Assembly (NCBI GenBank): GCA_019421015.1
Contig: JAHZGC010000014.1
Coordinates: forward strand, 1-32,807
DNA from: Coriobacteriaceae bacterium
GTDB lineage: Bacteria > Actinomycetota > Coriobacteriia > Coriobacteriales > UMGS124
Reading direction: 5' to 3'
Length of the DNA: 32,807 bases
The position numbers were made by a program, and so were the translations under genes. Shown here in pieces: positions 21,557-28,822 of this stretch. Under the pieces are notes generated by a model. It saw only the letters and a program-made list of their open reading frames with translations, did not search any database and was not told where the DNA came from. Position 1 is the stretch's first letter, and each line of letters opens with the position of its first letter.

Positions 21557-23233
21557 TTAGTCGTCGACCACGCCGTCCTGGGTGCGGATCAGCTTGCGCT
21601 TGATCTTGCCGCCCACAGTCTTGGGCAGCTCGTCCACGTACTCGATGATGCGCGGGTACTTGTAGGGGGCCGTCTCCTTCTTGACCCAGGCCTGGAGCTC
21701 GCGGGTGAGCTCGTCGCTGGGCTCCCAGCCGCGGGCGAGCACCACGGTGGCCTTGACCACCTTGCCGCGGATGGGGTCGGGGGCGGCGGTCACGGCGCAC
21801 TCGATCACGGCGTCATGCTTGACCAGGGCGCTCTCGACCTCGAAGGGACCGATGCGGTAGCCAGAGCACTTGATCACGTCGTCGTCGCGGCCCACGAACG
21901 ACACGTAGCCCTCGCTGTCGCGCCAGGCCATGTCGTGGAGGTTGTAGACGTCGCCGCCCACGGTCTCCTCGGTCTTCTCGGGCATGCCGTAGTAGCCCAC
22001 GAAGAGCCCCGGCGGGTAGGCCTCCTTGAGGCGCGTCACGCAGATGGCGCCCTCCTCGCCGTCCTCGACCTCCTCGCCGTTCTCGTCGAGAAGCTTGATG
22101 TTGAGCAGGGGGCTCGGCTTGCCCATGGAGCCGGGGCGCGGCTCGATCCAGGGGAAGGTGGCCAGCAGCACGGGGCCCTCGCTCTGGCCAAAGCCCTCGC
22201 GGATCTTCTTGCCCGTGAGGCGCTCCCACTGGATGGTTACCTCGGCGTTCAGGGGCTCGCCGGCGGTGGCGAAGTTCTGGATGCTGCTGAGGTCGTAGCT
22301 CGCCACGTCCTCCTGGAGCATGAAGCGGTACATGGTGGGCGGGGCGCAGAAGGTGGTGAGCTTGTAGTCCTGCATCTTCTGGAGCAGCTTGGTGGGCACG
22401 AACTTGTCCATGTCATAGGCAAAGATCGTGGCGCCGCTGATCCACTGGCCGTAGATCTTGCCCCAGCCGAATTTGGCCCACCCACTGTCGGTCACGCTCA
22501 TGTGCAGCTTGTTCTCCTGCACCTGCTGCCAGTACTTGGCGGTGATGATGTGGCCCAGCGGGTGCGCAAAGTTGTGCATGACGGCCTTGGGGTTGCCGGT
22601 GGTGCCGCTGGTGAAGTAGATGAGCATGAGGTCCTTGGAGCAGGTGGCCGCCTCGCCCGTGGGGCGCTCCCACTGGTCGGGCTCGTCGGCGATGAGCCGG
22701 TCGAAGCCGATCCACCCCGCGCGCTCGCCGCCCACCACCACGCGCTCCTGGATGCCGGGCACCTGCTCCATGGCGGTCTCGGCCTGGGTGCAGACGTAGT
22801 CGTCGTCCACGCAGACGAGCATCTTGACGTTTGCGCTCTGCGCGCGGTAGGCGATGTCCTTGGCCGTGAGCTGCAGCGTGGCCGGGATGATGGTGGCGCC
22901 GATCTTGCACAGGGCGGTGGCGATGACCCAGTACTCCCAGCGGCGGCGCAGGATGCACATCACGACGTCGCCCTTACGGATGCCGAGCTTCGTGAAGGCG
23001 TTGGCGGCCTTGTTCGAGAGCAGCGAGATGTCGGTGAAGGTGAAGGTGCGCTCCTCGTCGTGGTCGTTGCACCACACCAGCGCGCGTTTGTCGGGCTCGA
23101 CGCGGGCCCACTCGTCGACGACGTCGTAGCCGAAGTTGAAGTCTGCAGGCACGTCGATCTTAAAGTTCTCGACGAAGTCCTCGTAGGAGTCGAACTCGAT
23201 GCGGGGGCAGTACTTTTTGAGGATGTGGTCCAT
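21557..23233 (-). CDS. AMP-forming acyl-CoA synthetase (acetyl/medium-chain type)
   Basis: 558 residues of the ANL adenylating family, which joins a carboxylic acid to CoA with ATP giving AMP. The P-loop YFTSGTTGNPKAV is at about 207-219, the GFGQSEG motif and the hinge/core region WRDSEGYVSFVGRDDDVIKCSGYRI follow (given here as GYVSFVGRDDDVIK), and the C-terminal catalytic lysine lies in PKTVGGKIKRK near 540. The substrate acid cannot be read from sequence; acetate or a short or medium acid is likely. I chose ATG 23233 rather than an upstream TTG at 23266. The cupin regulator gene lies upstream on the same strand with a palindromic repeat between them, a pairing that suggests the regulator controls this enzyme. 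Confidence 0.92.
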   Translation of the reverse strand: MDHILKKYCPRIEFDSYEDFVENFKIDVPADFNFGYDVVDEWARVEPDKRALVWCNDHDEERTFTFTDISLLSNKAANAFTKLGIRKGDVVMCILRRRWEYWVIATALCKIGATIIPATLQLTAKDIAYRAQSANVKMLVCVDDDYVCTQAETAMEQVPGIQERVVVGGERAGWIGFDRLIADEPDQWERPTGEAATCSKDLMLIYFTSGTTGNPKAVMHNFAHPLGHIITAKYWQQVQENKLHMSVTDSGWAKFGWGKIYGQWISGATIFAYDMDKFVPTKLLQKMQDYKLTTFCAPPTMYRFMLQEDVASYDLSSIQNFATAGEPLNAEVTIQWERLTGKKIREGFGQSEGPVLLATFPWIEPRPGSMGKPSPLLNIKLLDENGEEVEDGEEGAICVTRLKEAYPPGLFVGYYGMPEKTEETVGGDVYNLHDMAWRDSEGYVSFVGRDDDVIKCSGYRIGPFEVESALVKHDAVIECAVTAAPDPIRGKVVKATVVLARGWEPSDELTRELQAWVKKETAPYKYPRIIEYVDELPKTVGGKIKRKLIRTQDGVVDD

Positions 23234-23287
23234 AGGGCAGCTCTTTCGTTCTGAGGGGTGAATCAAGGGGACTACGACACATTAAAA

Positions 23288-23373
23288 GCGGGTTCTGGCT
23301 CGCAAGGCGCGCAGGTGCGATGCGTACGCCTGGTACGTGAGCACCTGCGGAACGCGGCGAGCCAGGTTCCGCA
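23288..23373. repeat. Palindromic repeat, copy C (AAGGCG/AACGCGG family)
   Basis: Outer stem CTGGCTCGC (23295-23303) with GCGAGCCAG (23357-23365), extended by GCGG pairs. The conserved AAGGCGC lies opposite AACGCG. Middle stem GCAGGTGC (23311-23318) with GCACCTGC (23341-23348). Tip CGTAC/GTACG. Stem sequences are unrelated to copies A and B, while the layout and the AAGGC and AACGCG internal-loop strands are the same. It fills the space between two minus-strand genes and ends five bases from the stop codon of the cupin regulator. Confidence 0.75.
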
Positions 23374-23378
23374 ACAAG

Positions 23379-23930
23379 TTACTCTGCGATGATCGTCACG
23401 AACTTGGCGGGGACGTCGCCCCCGCAGCGCTGGCCGTGGGGGACGGCCGGGTTGAAGTAGACGCTGTCGCCGGCGTTGAGCTCGAACTCGCGGCCGCCCC
23501 AGTTCAGCACGACGCAGCCCTCGAGCACGTAGTTGAACTCCTGGCCCGTGTGCTCCACGAGCTTGGCCGGCTCGTCGCTCGGGTCGAGCACCACGAGCAG
23601 GGGCTGCATGATCTTGCTGCCGAAACGCCAGGCAAGGTCCTCGTAGTAGTAGCCGGGGTAGCGGTCGACCTCGCGGCCCTGGCCGTGGCGCACGATCTGG
23701 TAGGTGTCGAGCTTGGCCGCCGTGCCCGTGAGCACCTCGGTGAACTCGACGCCGAACTTGCGCGACAGGTGGTAGATGGCCGAGATGGGCACGTCCTCGC
23801 CGTACTCCTCCCAGCTCATGTAGGTTTCGGGGGTGACGCCCAGGTCGGCGGCCACCTCCTCGACGGAGGCGTCGCAGGCCTCGCGAAGGCCCCGGATGCG
23901 CTCGCCGATTTCTCGGATTTCCTCGACCAT
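23379..23930 (-). CDS. XRE-family regulator with C-terminal cupin domain
   Basis: 183 residues. Residues ~5-65 form a helix-turn-helix of the XRE/Cro type (IRGLREACDASVEEVAADLGVTPETYMSWEEYG, here RGLREACDASVEEVA and VTPETYMSWEEYG). Residues ~105-180 form a cupin barrel with HTGQEFNYVLEG and the end motif NPAVPHGQRC, which may bind a small effector or metal. The gene lies directly upstream of the acyl-CoA synthetase on the same strand. This pair recurs in gut anaerobes and suggests control of acid activation by a ligand held in the cupin. A TATAAT box and a leader hairpin lie upstream. Confidence 0.9.
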   Translation of the reverse strand: MVEEIREIGERIRGLREACDASVEEVAADLGVTPETYMSWEEYGEDVPISAIYHLSRKFGVEFTEVLTGTAAKLDTYQIVRHGQGREVDRYPGYYYEDLAWRFGSKIMQPLLVVLDPSDEPAKLVEHTGQEFNYVLEGCVVLNWGGREFELNAGDSVYFNPAVPHGQRCGGDVPAKFVTIIAE

Positions 23931-23949
23931 GGATGCTCCCGTCTACACC

Positions 23950-23984
23950 TGAGCGCCCGGGGAATCGGGGTCCTCGGGCGCTCA
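23950..23984 (-). promoter_or_regulatory. Perfect leader hairpin upstream of the cupin regulator
   Basis: TGAGCGCCCG at 23950-23959 pairs perfectly with CGGGCGCTCA at 23975-23984, with a 15-base loop. It lies between the TATAAT box at 24008-24013 and the start codon at 23930, so it would be in the 5' untranslated RNA. There is no T run. It may be an operator or an RNA element. Confidence 0.45.
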
Positions 23985-24007
23985 GTCTCTGAAATAGATA
24001 GCTGGCG

Positions 24008-24013
24008 ATTATA
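24008..24013 (-). promoter_or_regulatory. -10 box for the cupin regulator gene
   Basis: On the minus strand the sequence reads TGTATAATCG, a perfect TATAAT, about 78 bases before the start codon. A -35 hexamer at normal spacing is poor, which would suit an activated or regulated promoter. Confidence 0.5.
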
Positions 24014-24179
24014 CAGCCGGGCTGGAGCCGCTTGGCGGAACTTCCGTAGACGGCGTTGTTACGGGGGCTTCTCCGCCATATCTGCAGCCCATGGCAGGTA
24101 AAATACACGGTTTGAATACCCCTCGGGGTCGCCGCGGCCCACACGTCGGCCCCGTCAGTCAAGAAAGGATGCCCATCCT

Positions 24180-24719
24180 ATGGCAACCGAGATCGTCATT
24201 GCCCCCGACGAGCGTCTGCGCACCGTGTGCGAGCCGGTCGAGACCATCGACGACGATGTGAAGAAGCTCGCCAAGCGCATGGCGAAGGCCATGTACAAGT
24301 ACGAGGGCTGCGGCATCGCAGCGCCCCAGGTCGGCGAGCTCAAGCGCATCGTGGTCATCGACTGCGAGTGGGGCGGGGAGCCCGGCGACAAGAAGAACCC
24401 GCTCTTCCTCATCAACCCCGAGATCGTGGAGGCCTCTGAGGAGAAGGCCGTGGGCGCCGAGGGGTGCCTGTCGGTGCCCGGCGTGTCCTTCGACATCGAG
24501 CGCTCCACCTCGGTCGTCGTGCGCGCCTACGACCTCGAGGGGCGCCTCATGCAGTACGAGGCCGCCAACAACCTGTTCTGCGTGTGCCTGCAGCACGAGA
24601 TCGACCACCTGAACGGCATCACCATGCTCGAGCGCCTCGAGCCCACCGAGCGCTTGCGCGGCATGCGCGAGTACCAGGAGGCCCTGGCGGCCGGCGCCCG
24701 TCCCGGCGAGACGGAGTAG
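24180..24719 (+). CDS. def: Peptide deformylase
   Basis: Removes the formyl group from the N-terminal methionine of new proteins. 179 residues with all three family motifs: GCGIAAPQVG (43-52), EGCLSVPG (95-101 region, Cys96 a metal ligand) and QHEIDHLNG (138-146, with His139 and His143 as metal ligands and Glu140 catalytic). ATG 24180 follows AAGAAAGGA. fmt starts two bases after the stop and rsmB follows, forming an operon. The family-like order priA-def-fmt-rsmB is broken here by the accessory genes at 20544-23930. Confidence 0.96.
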   Translation: MATEIVIAPDERLRTVCEPVETIDDDVKKLAKRMAKAMYKYEGCGIAAPQVGELKRIVVIDCEWGGEPGDKKNPLFLINPEIVEASEEKAVGAEGCLSVPGVSFDIERSTSVVVRAYDLEGRLMQYEAANNLFCVCLQHEIDHLNGITMLERLEPTERLRGMREYQEALAAGARPGETE

Positions 24720-24721
24720 CC

Positions 24722-25696
24722 GTGGCGGAGAATCCCAGCGAGTGCAGGCGCCTGCGCGCGGTGTTCATGGGTACCCCCGAGTTCTCGTTGGGGGCCCTGG
24801 ACGCCCTGGCAGCGGCCGACTTCGTGGACGTCGTGCTGGCGGTGACCAGGCCCGACGCGGTTTCGGGCCGCGGCAAGAAGCTCGTGCCATCGCCGGTCAA
24901 GGCCCGGGCCCTGGAGCTCGGGCTGCCGGTGTTCGAGACCAAGAGCCTGCGCGGCCCCGAGGCCCAGGAGCGCCTGCGCGAGGCGAACGCCGACGTGTTC
25001 TGCGTGGCCGCCTACGGGGCGATCCTGCCCCCCGAGGTGCTCGAGATGCCGCCTTTGGGCTGCCTCAACGTGCATGCGAGCCTGCTGCCCGCCGGCCGCG
25101 GCGCCGCCCCCATGCAGCGCGACCTGCTCGAGGGGCGCCCGCGCCTCGGGTATTCGATCATGCGCATCGAGGAGGGTCTCGACACGGGCCCCTACTGCCT
25201 CCAGGGCAGCGTCGAGGTGGGGGAGCGCGTCTACGGGGAGGTCTCCGCGGAGCTCTCGGCCCTGGGCGGCGAGGCCCTGGTGCAGGTGCTGCGCACGCTG
25301 GCCTGCGGGGGCGACCCCGGGTGGGTCGAGCAGGACGACGCCCTGGCCACCCATGCCGACAAGCTCTCCAAGGCCGAGGTCCTGCTCTCACCGGCCGAGG
25401 GCGCCGCAGCGAACATGCGTCGCGTGCAGGCGTCGAGCGACGCGGCGCCCGCCCGCGCCGTGGTGGCGGGGCGTCCCCTGCGGGTCATGAGGGCGCACGT
25501 GCCGGGGCCCGGCGAGGTGGCCGGCGAGTCCCCGCAGGCCGGCGAGGTGGCCGTGGCCCAGCGCCGGCTGTTCATAGGCTGCGCCGACGGCCCCCTCGAG
25601 CTGCTCGAGGTCAAGCCCGACGGCAAGCGGGCCATGGCCGCGGCGGAGTTCGCGGCCGGCATCCATTCCGACGACGCCCATTGGGAGGCGATCTAA
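24722..25696 (+). CDS. fmt: Methionyl-tRNA formyltransferase
   Basis: Adds the formyl group to initiator Met-tRNA, using 10-formyl-tetrahydrofolate. 324 residues. FMGTPEFS near 16 begins the hydrolase-like domain. The active-site stretch NVHASLLPAGRGAAP (Asn, His) and the Asp of GLDTGPY are present. AGRG replaces the more usual RWRG or RYRG. The C-terminal tRNA-binding domain is present but Ala- and Gly-rich. The start is GTG 24722 directly after def; an upstream part of the frame overlaps def and is not used. It works in the same cycle as def: one adds, the other removes, the formyl group. Confidence 0.95.
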   Translation: MAENPSECRRLRAVFMGTPEFSLGALDALAAADFVDVVLAVTRPDAVSGRGKKLVPSPVKARALELGLPVFETKSLRGPEAQERLREANADVFCVAAYGAILPPEVLEMPPLGCLNVHASLLPAGRGAAPMQRDLLEGRPRLGYSIMRIEEGLDTGPYCLQGSVEVGERVYGEVSAELSALGGEALVQVLRTLACGGDPGWVEQDDALATHADKLSKAEVLLSPAEGAAANMRRVQASSDAAPARAVVAGRPLRVMRAHVPGPGEVAGESPQAGEVAVAQRRLFIGCADGPLELLEVKPDGKRAMAAAEFAAGIHSDDAHWEAI

Positions 25697-27070
25697 ATGG
25701 CTGGTCTGTCGCTATCGCGCAAGGCTGCCCTCACCACGCTCTGTATCGCCCGCGAGCGCAACGCCTACGTGCGCGAGCTTTTGAACTCCAAGGTCGGCCG
25801 CGAGGCGGTGGCATCGCTTGCCCCCGAGGACCGCGCCTACGCCTCCAAGCTCGCGCTGGGGGTCACGGCGACCCGGGGCACCCTTGACGAGGCCATCAAC
25901 GCCTACGCCTCAAAGCCCGAGAAGATTGCCCCCGCCGTGCGCGACGCCCTGCGCATCGCGGCCTACGAGAGCCTCTTTTTGGACAAGCCCGCCCACGTGG
26001 CCGTGAGCCAGGGCGTGGAGCTCGTGAAGTCGGTGGCCAAGAACGCCGGCGGCCTGGCCAACGCGATCTTGCGCCGGGTGGCCGAGAACGCGCAGGCGTT
26101 CATGGCCGAGAGCGACGCCCACCGCTACGGGCTGCCCCAGTGGCTGGTCGACCGCCTGAACGACGAGCTCGGCCCCGAGGCGGCCGCCCGGTTTGGCCAG
26201 TCCTGCCTCGAGGCGGCCCCGGTCTACGTGGCCAACGTCCCCATGTGGATCAACGACAAGCGCGCCGAGGCGGTCTTTGCCGAGGCCGGCGTCGAGGTGC
26301 GCCCCTGCGGGGCGGTGCCCGGCTCCTGGGAGGCGCTCGAGCCTGCCAAGGCGGCCCGCTGCGCGCTGGTCGAGGAGAACCAGGCCGTGGTGGCCGACTA
26401 CGGCGCCCAGCTCGTGGCCTATCTGGCCGCCCCCGAGCCCGGCGACCGCATGCTCGAGGTGGGCAGCGGCCGCGGGACCAAGACCGTCCTTTTGGCCGGC
26501 CACCTGCACCGGCGCCACGGCGCGGCGCGCATCTGGGCGCTCGACGTCCACGGCTACAAGGCCAAGGTGGCGCAGGGGCGCCTGGAGGCGGCCCGCGTGA
26601 GCGGCGTGCTCCAGGTGACGGGCGACGCCTGCGACCTCGAGGCCCTGACCGTGCTGCCGCCCCTGTTCGAGCGGGTGCTCATCGACGCCCCCTGCTCCGG
26701 CACGGGCACGCTGCGCCGCCATCCCGAGATCGTGTGGTCGCTGACCCCCGAGCAGGTGACGTCCTGCGCCGAGCTGCAGGGCCGCATTCTCGCCGAGGCC
26801 GCGGGGCGCGTCGCGCCGGGCGGGGTCCTTGCCTATGCCACCTGCTCGGTTCTGCGCGAGGAGGACGAGGCTGTGGTCGAGGCGTTCCTGGCCAGCGAGG
26901 CCGGTGCCGACTACGAGGTCCTGCTGCCCGCCGACGCCGTCCCCGCCGACGCCGTGCTCGCTATCGACGAGCTGAGCGACCGCACGGTGCCCGGCGGCTT
27001 CATGCGCACGCTGCCGGAGGCGGGTGGCTGCGACGGACACTTCTGCGCGCTGCTGCGCCGCAAGGGGTAG
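25697..27070 (+). CDS. rsmB: 16S rRNA (cytosine-C5) methyltransferase, RsmB/Sun family
   Basis: 457 residues. A NusB-like RNA-binding domain (about 1-145) is followed by a Rossmann methyltransferase domain that uses SAM. The SAM motif is MLEVGSGRGTKT, and the two catalytic cysteines lie in DAPCSGTGTLRRHPE and YATCSVLREEDE. This matches enzymes that methylate C967 of 16S rRNA (E. coli numbering). ATG 25697 immediately follows the fmt stop codon, with GGGAGG at 25683-25688. It is the last gene of the def-fmt-rsmB operon and is followed by a terminator. Confidence 0.93.
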   Translation: MAGLSLSRKAALTTLCIARERNAYVRELLNSKVGREAVASLAPEDRAYASKLALGVTATRGTLDEAINAYASKPEKIAPAVRDALRIAAYESLFLDKPAHVAVSQGVELVKSVAKNAGGLANAILRRVAENAQAFMAESDAHRYGLPQWLVDRLNDELGPEAAARFGQSCLEAAPVYVANVPMWINDKRAEAVFAEAGVEVRPCGAVPGSWEALEPAKAARCALVEENQAVVADYGAQLVAYLAAPEPGDRMLEVGSGRGTKTVLLAGHLHRRHGAARIWALDVHGYKAKVAQGRLEAARVSGVLQVTGDACDLEALTVLPPLFERVLIDAPCSGTGTLRRHPEIVWSLTPEQVTSCAELQGRILAEAAGRVAPGGVLAYATCSVLREEDEAVVEAFLASEAGADYEVLLPADAVPADAVLAIDELSDRTVPGGFMRTLPEAGGCDGHFCALLRRKG

Positions 27071-27075
27071 GGGGA

Positions 27076-27096
27076 GCGCCGGGCCGCGGCGTTTTT
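27076..27096 (+). terminator. Rho-independent terminator of def-fmt-rsmB
   Basis: CGCCG-GGCCG-CGGCG forms a short GC-only hairpin followed by TTTTT, six bases after the rsmB stop codon. Confidence 0.7.
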
Positions 27097-27119
27097 GCCG
27101 GCTAAACCCGTGCCAAGGC

Positions 27120-27174
27120 GGCGGAGAAGGGCCCCGTGTCTCGAGGGTTTCTCCGCGCTCATATGTTCTCCGCC
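27120..27174. repeat. Palindromic sequence with alternative TTCTCCGC arms
   Basis: GGCGGAGAA at 27120-27128 can pair with TTCTCCGC at 27149-27156 or with TTCTCCGCC at 27166-27174, the two options being mutually exclusive. CATATG lies between the two right arms, and a CATATG also follows the hairpin at 21193-21234. A relation to the TCTCCGAG family is possible but weak. Confidence 0.45.
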
Positions 27175-27190
27175 GGCTCATAGGGCCATG

Positions 27191-27232
27191 AAAAAGCGGG
27201 CCGTCCCTTGGCGCGAGGGGCGGCCCGCTTGC
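27191..27232 (-). terminator. Rho-independent terminator of the ferritin gene
   Basis: AAGCGGGCCGTCCC (27194-27207) pairs with GGGGCGGCCCGCTT (27217-27230), with one wobble and a nine-base loop. On the minus strand the stem runs into TTTTTCAT. It lies about 50 bases past the ferritin stop codon. Confidence 0.85.
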
Positions 27233-27282
27233 ATGAGGTAGTGGAACTGCGCGCTGGCCTCCATGGCCGGCAGGGGGCTGGC

Positions 27283-27798
27283 CTACATCGGCATCGTGGG
27301 CGCGGTGAAGGTGCGGGCCGCGTACTCGCGGTCCAGGGCGTAGAGGCCCTGGGGGCTGGTGCCGAAGAGCCCCATGTTCTTGACCATGTCCTCGGCCGTG
27401 GCTTCCTCCTCGCCCTGCTCCTTCACGAACCAGTCGAGCAGCTGCATGGTGCGGAAGTCGCGGGCGTCCTCGGCGGCGGCGTAGCACTCGTTGATCGAGG
27501 CGGTCACGTACTGCTCGTGGGCGAGGCCCTTCTTGAGAGGCTCGACGTCGTCGGCAAAGGCTACATCGGCCGCGGCGATGGCGGACAGGGTCACCTTGGC
27601 CCCGTTGTCGAGCAGGTAACGGCGCAGGATCTTGGCGTGGGAGACCTCCTCCTGCACCTGGATCATGTACCAGTTGGCAAAGCCCTTGAGGCCGCGCTCC
27701 TCGTAGTAGTCGGCAAAGGCCAGGTAGAGGTAGGCGGAGTAGAGCTCCTTGTTGACCTGCTCGTCAAGCAGCTTGGCGACGTTCTCCTTCAGTGCCAT
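27283..27798 (-). CDS. ftnA: Ferritin, non-heme iron storage protein
   Basis: 171 residues of a four-helix ferritin that oxidises and stores iron as a 24-subunit shell. The ferroxidase residues are in place: Glu18 (NKELYSAYLY), Glu51 and His54 (EEVSHAKIL), Glu95 (AHEQYVTA) and Gln128 (VKEQGEEE), each one beyond E. coli FtnA numbering. There is no heme-binding Met as in bacterioferritin that I can place. ATG 27798 follows GGAG; the frame runs upstream to 27888 without family similarity. It is a single gene with its own terminator. No Fur box could be identified confidently. Confidence 0.93.
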   Translation of the reverse strand: MALKENVAKLLDEQVNKELYSAYLYLAFADYYEERGLKGFANWYMIQVQEEVSHAKILRRYLLDNGAKVTLSAIAAADVAFADDVEPLKKGLAHEQYVTASINECYAAAEDARDFRTMQLLDWFVKEQGEEEATAEDMVKNMGLFGTSPQGLYALDREYAARTFTAPTMPM

Positions 27799-28137
27799 GG
27801 TGCGCTCCAATCTGGGCCCCGCGGGGCCGTCGGAAATGATGCCGGGGGAATGGTACCGCAACGGTGCGCGGCTTAAGCGACCGCGCAAAAAGGGAGCACA
27901 ACACCTGGACAGGACGGGTGGTCTCTTGGGCGGCGCGCAAGGGCGGGCGGCCGGGTGGGTAGGGTTCGAGGGGGTGGGAGAGCGAAGCCGGAGGTCCGAG
28001 ACCGACGGTTCGTCTCACACCGCCAAATGGGAGATACCGCCGCGAGATCAGGGTTCCTTTTGCGGCGATATCTCCGAGTTTGGCGTCTTGGCGATGTGGG
28101 GGGCGCCTCGACCCTTCGTGCCCCAAACCACCGTCCC
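27799..28137. other. Intergenic region upstream of the ferritin gene
   Basis: A 339-base gap between two minus-strand genes. It holds the promoter region of ferritin (not resolved), a T-poor GC-rich stretch, and the long hairpin at 28021-28085. Short open frames across it have no start-site or family support. Confidence 0.5.
28021..28085. repeat. Palindromic repeat of the TCTCCGAG family, long form
   Basis: A three-part hairpin: CGCCAAA/TTTGGCG (28021-28027 with 28079-28085), GGAGATA/TATCTCC (28030-28036 with 28069-28075), CGCCGC/GCGGCG (28038-28043 with 28062-28067), and an 18-base loop. TG and GAG form the lower internal loop. The right side resembles the loop of the hairpin at 21193-21234. 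It is not followed by a T run on either strand. Confidence 0.7.
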
Positions 28138-28503
28138 TCACGCCTTCGCGCCTTCCGAGGCCGAACCCGACGAGGTGCTTGAGCCTGTGCCCGACTCCGC
28201 CTTGGGCGTCGCGGCCGGCTTGTCGGCGTTCTTGGCGAGGCTCGTGTCCGACGACCCCTCCTTCTTGGCGAGGGCTGTGGACTCCTCGCCCTTGCCGGCG
28301 CCTGTGGCCTCGGTGCCGCCCTTCTTGCCGCGCATGTCGGTGTTGTAGAAGCCGCTTCCCTTGAACACGATGCCGCTCGTGTTGAGCACGCGGGTCATGG
28401 GGGCGCCGCAGCGCGGGCAGCTGACCTCGGGGTGCTCGCGCATGCCGTGCTCCACCTCAAAGACGGTCTCGCAGGCGGGGCAACGATAGTCGTAACGGGG
28501 CAT
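28138..28503 (-). CDS. FmdB-family zinc-ribbon protein
   Basis: 121 residues. The start MPRYDYRCPAC is typical of FmdB-type putative regulatory proteins. Cys8 and Cys11 with Cys29 and Cys32 (CPRCG) make a single zinc ribbon. The family core ends near 62 (SGFYNTD); the last ~55 residues are a low-complexity Lys, Ser, Ala and Gly tail. I chose ATG 28503 over ATG 28509, because AGAAGG is eight bases from the former and only one from the latter. The molecular role of this family is not well defined. It is divergent from the thiamine operon and followed by a hairpin repeat. Confidence 0.85.
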   Translation of the reverse strand: MPRYDYRCPACETVFEVEHGMREHPEVSCPRCGAPMTRVLNTSGIVFKGSGFYNTDMRGKKGGTEATGAGKGEESTALAKKEGSSDTSLAKNADKPAATPKAESGTGSSTSSGSASEGAKA

Positions 28504-28723
28504 GGGCATACCTTCTTTTCCTGACCGGGCCGCCGCGGCCCAAAGGGCGTCGCAGGGCGCATCCGTACCATTATTTCTGACGATACTGTATCCAATGAAA
28601 AGACCTGCATGTGCGCTCTGCGCGACCTTTCACAAAGCCTTACGATTACCTGTGGCCGCAATGGCCGGCTGCGCAGGTGCCGACGGACCCGTCACGGGGT
28701 TCGGGCGTCGCGCGGCCACACTG
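28504..28723. other. Divergent intergenic region between the FmdB gene and the TPP riboswitch
   Basis: With the riboswitch this makes a 319-base gene-free stretch. Promoters for both directions should lie here. On the minus strand TTGGAT and TAATGG (about 28570-28600) are spaced like a weak promoter for the FmdB gene. No convincing promoter for the thi operon was found, and no small gene. Confidence 0.4.
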
Positions 28724-28815
28724 TCCCACGGGAGCTGAGCCAGTCAGCTGAGAGGCGGCCCGCAGGCGGCCGCGACCGTACGACCGCGCCGATAATGCGG
28801 CGCGAGCAAAGGAGG
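28724..28815 (+). promoter_or_regulatory. TPP (THI element) riboswitch upstream of thiM
   Basis: Conserved THI-box segments appear in order: ACGGGAGCT, then the pyrimidine-sensing AGCTGAGAGG (28745-28754), then ACCGTACGACC and GCGCCGATAATGCGGCGCGAG, which corresponds to the pyrophosphate-sensing arm with its GATAAT loop. The domain ends at AAAGGAGG, the ribosome binding site of thiM, which overlaps the expected 3' strand of P1. Thiamine pyrophosphate binding would therefore hide the binding site directly. There is no terminator between it and thiM. Confidence 0.9.
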
Positions 28816-28822
28816 AACGCCC

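Noticed and set aside
27764..28141. Small protein encoded on the minus strand across 27764-28141
   Set aside because: The frame runs through the palindromic repeat and the start of the ferritin gene region, lacks a ribosome binding site, and is best explained by the repeat sequence.
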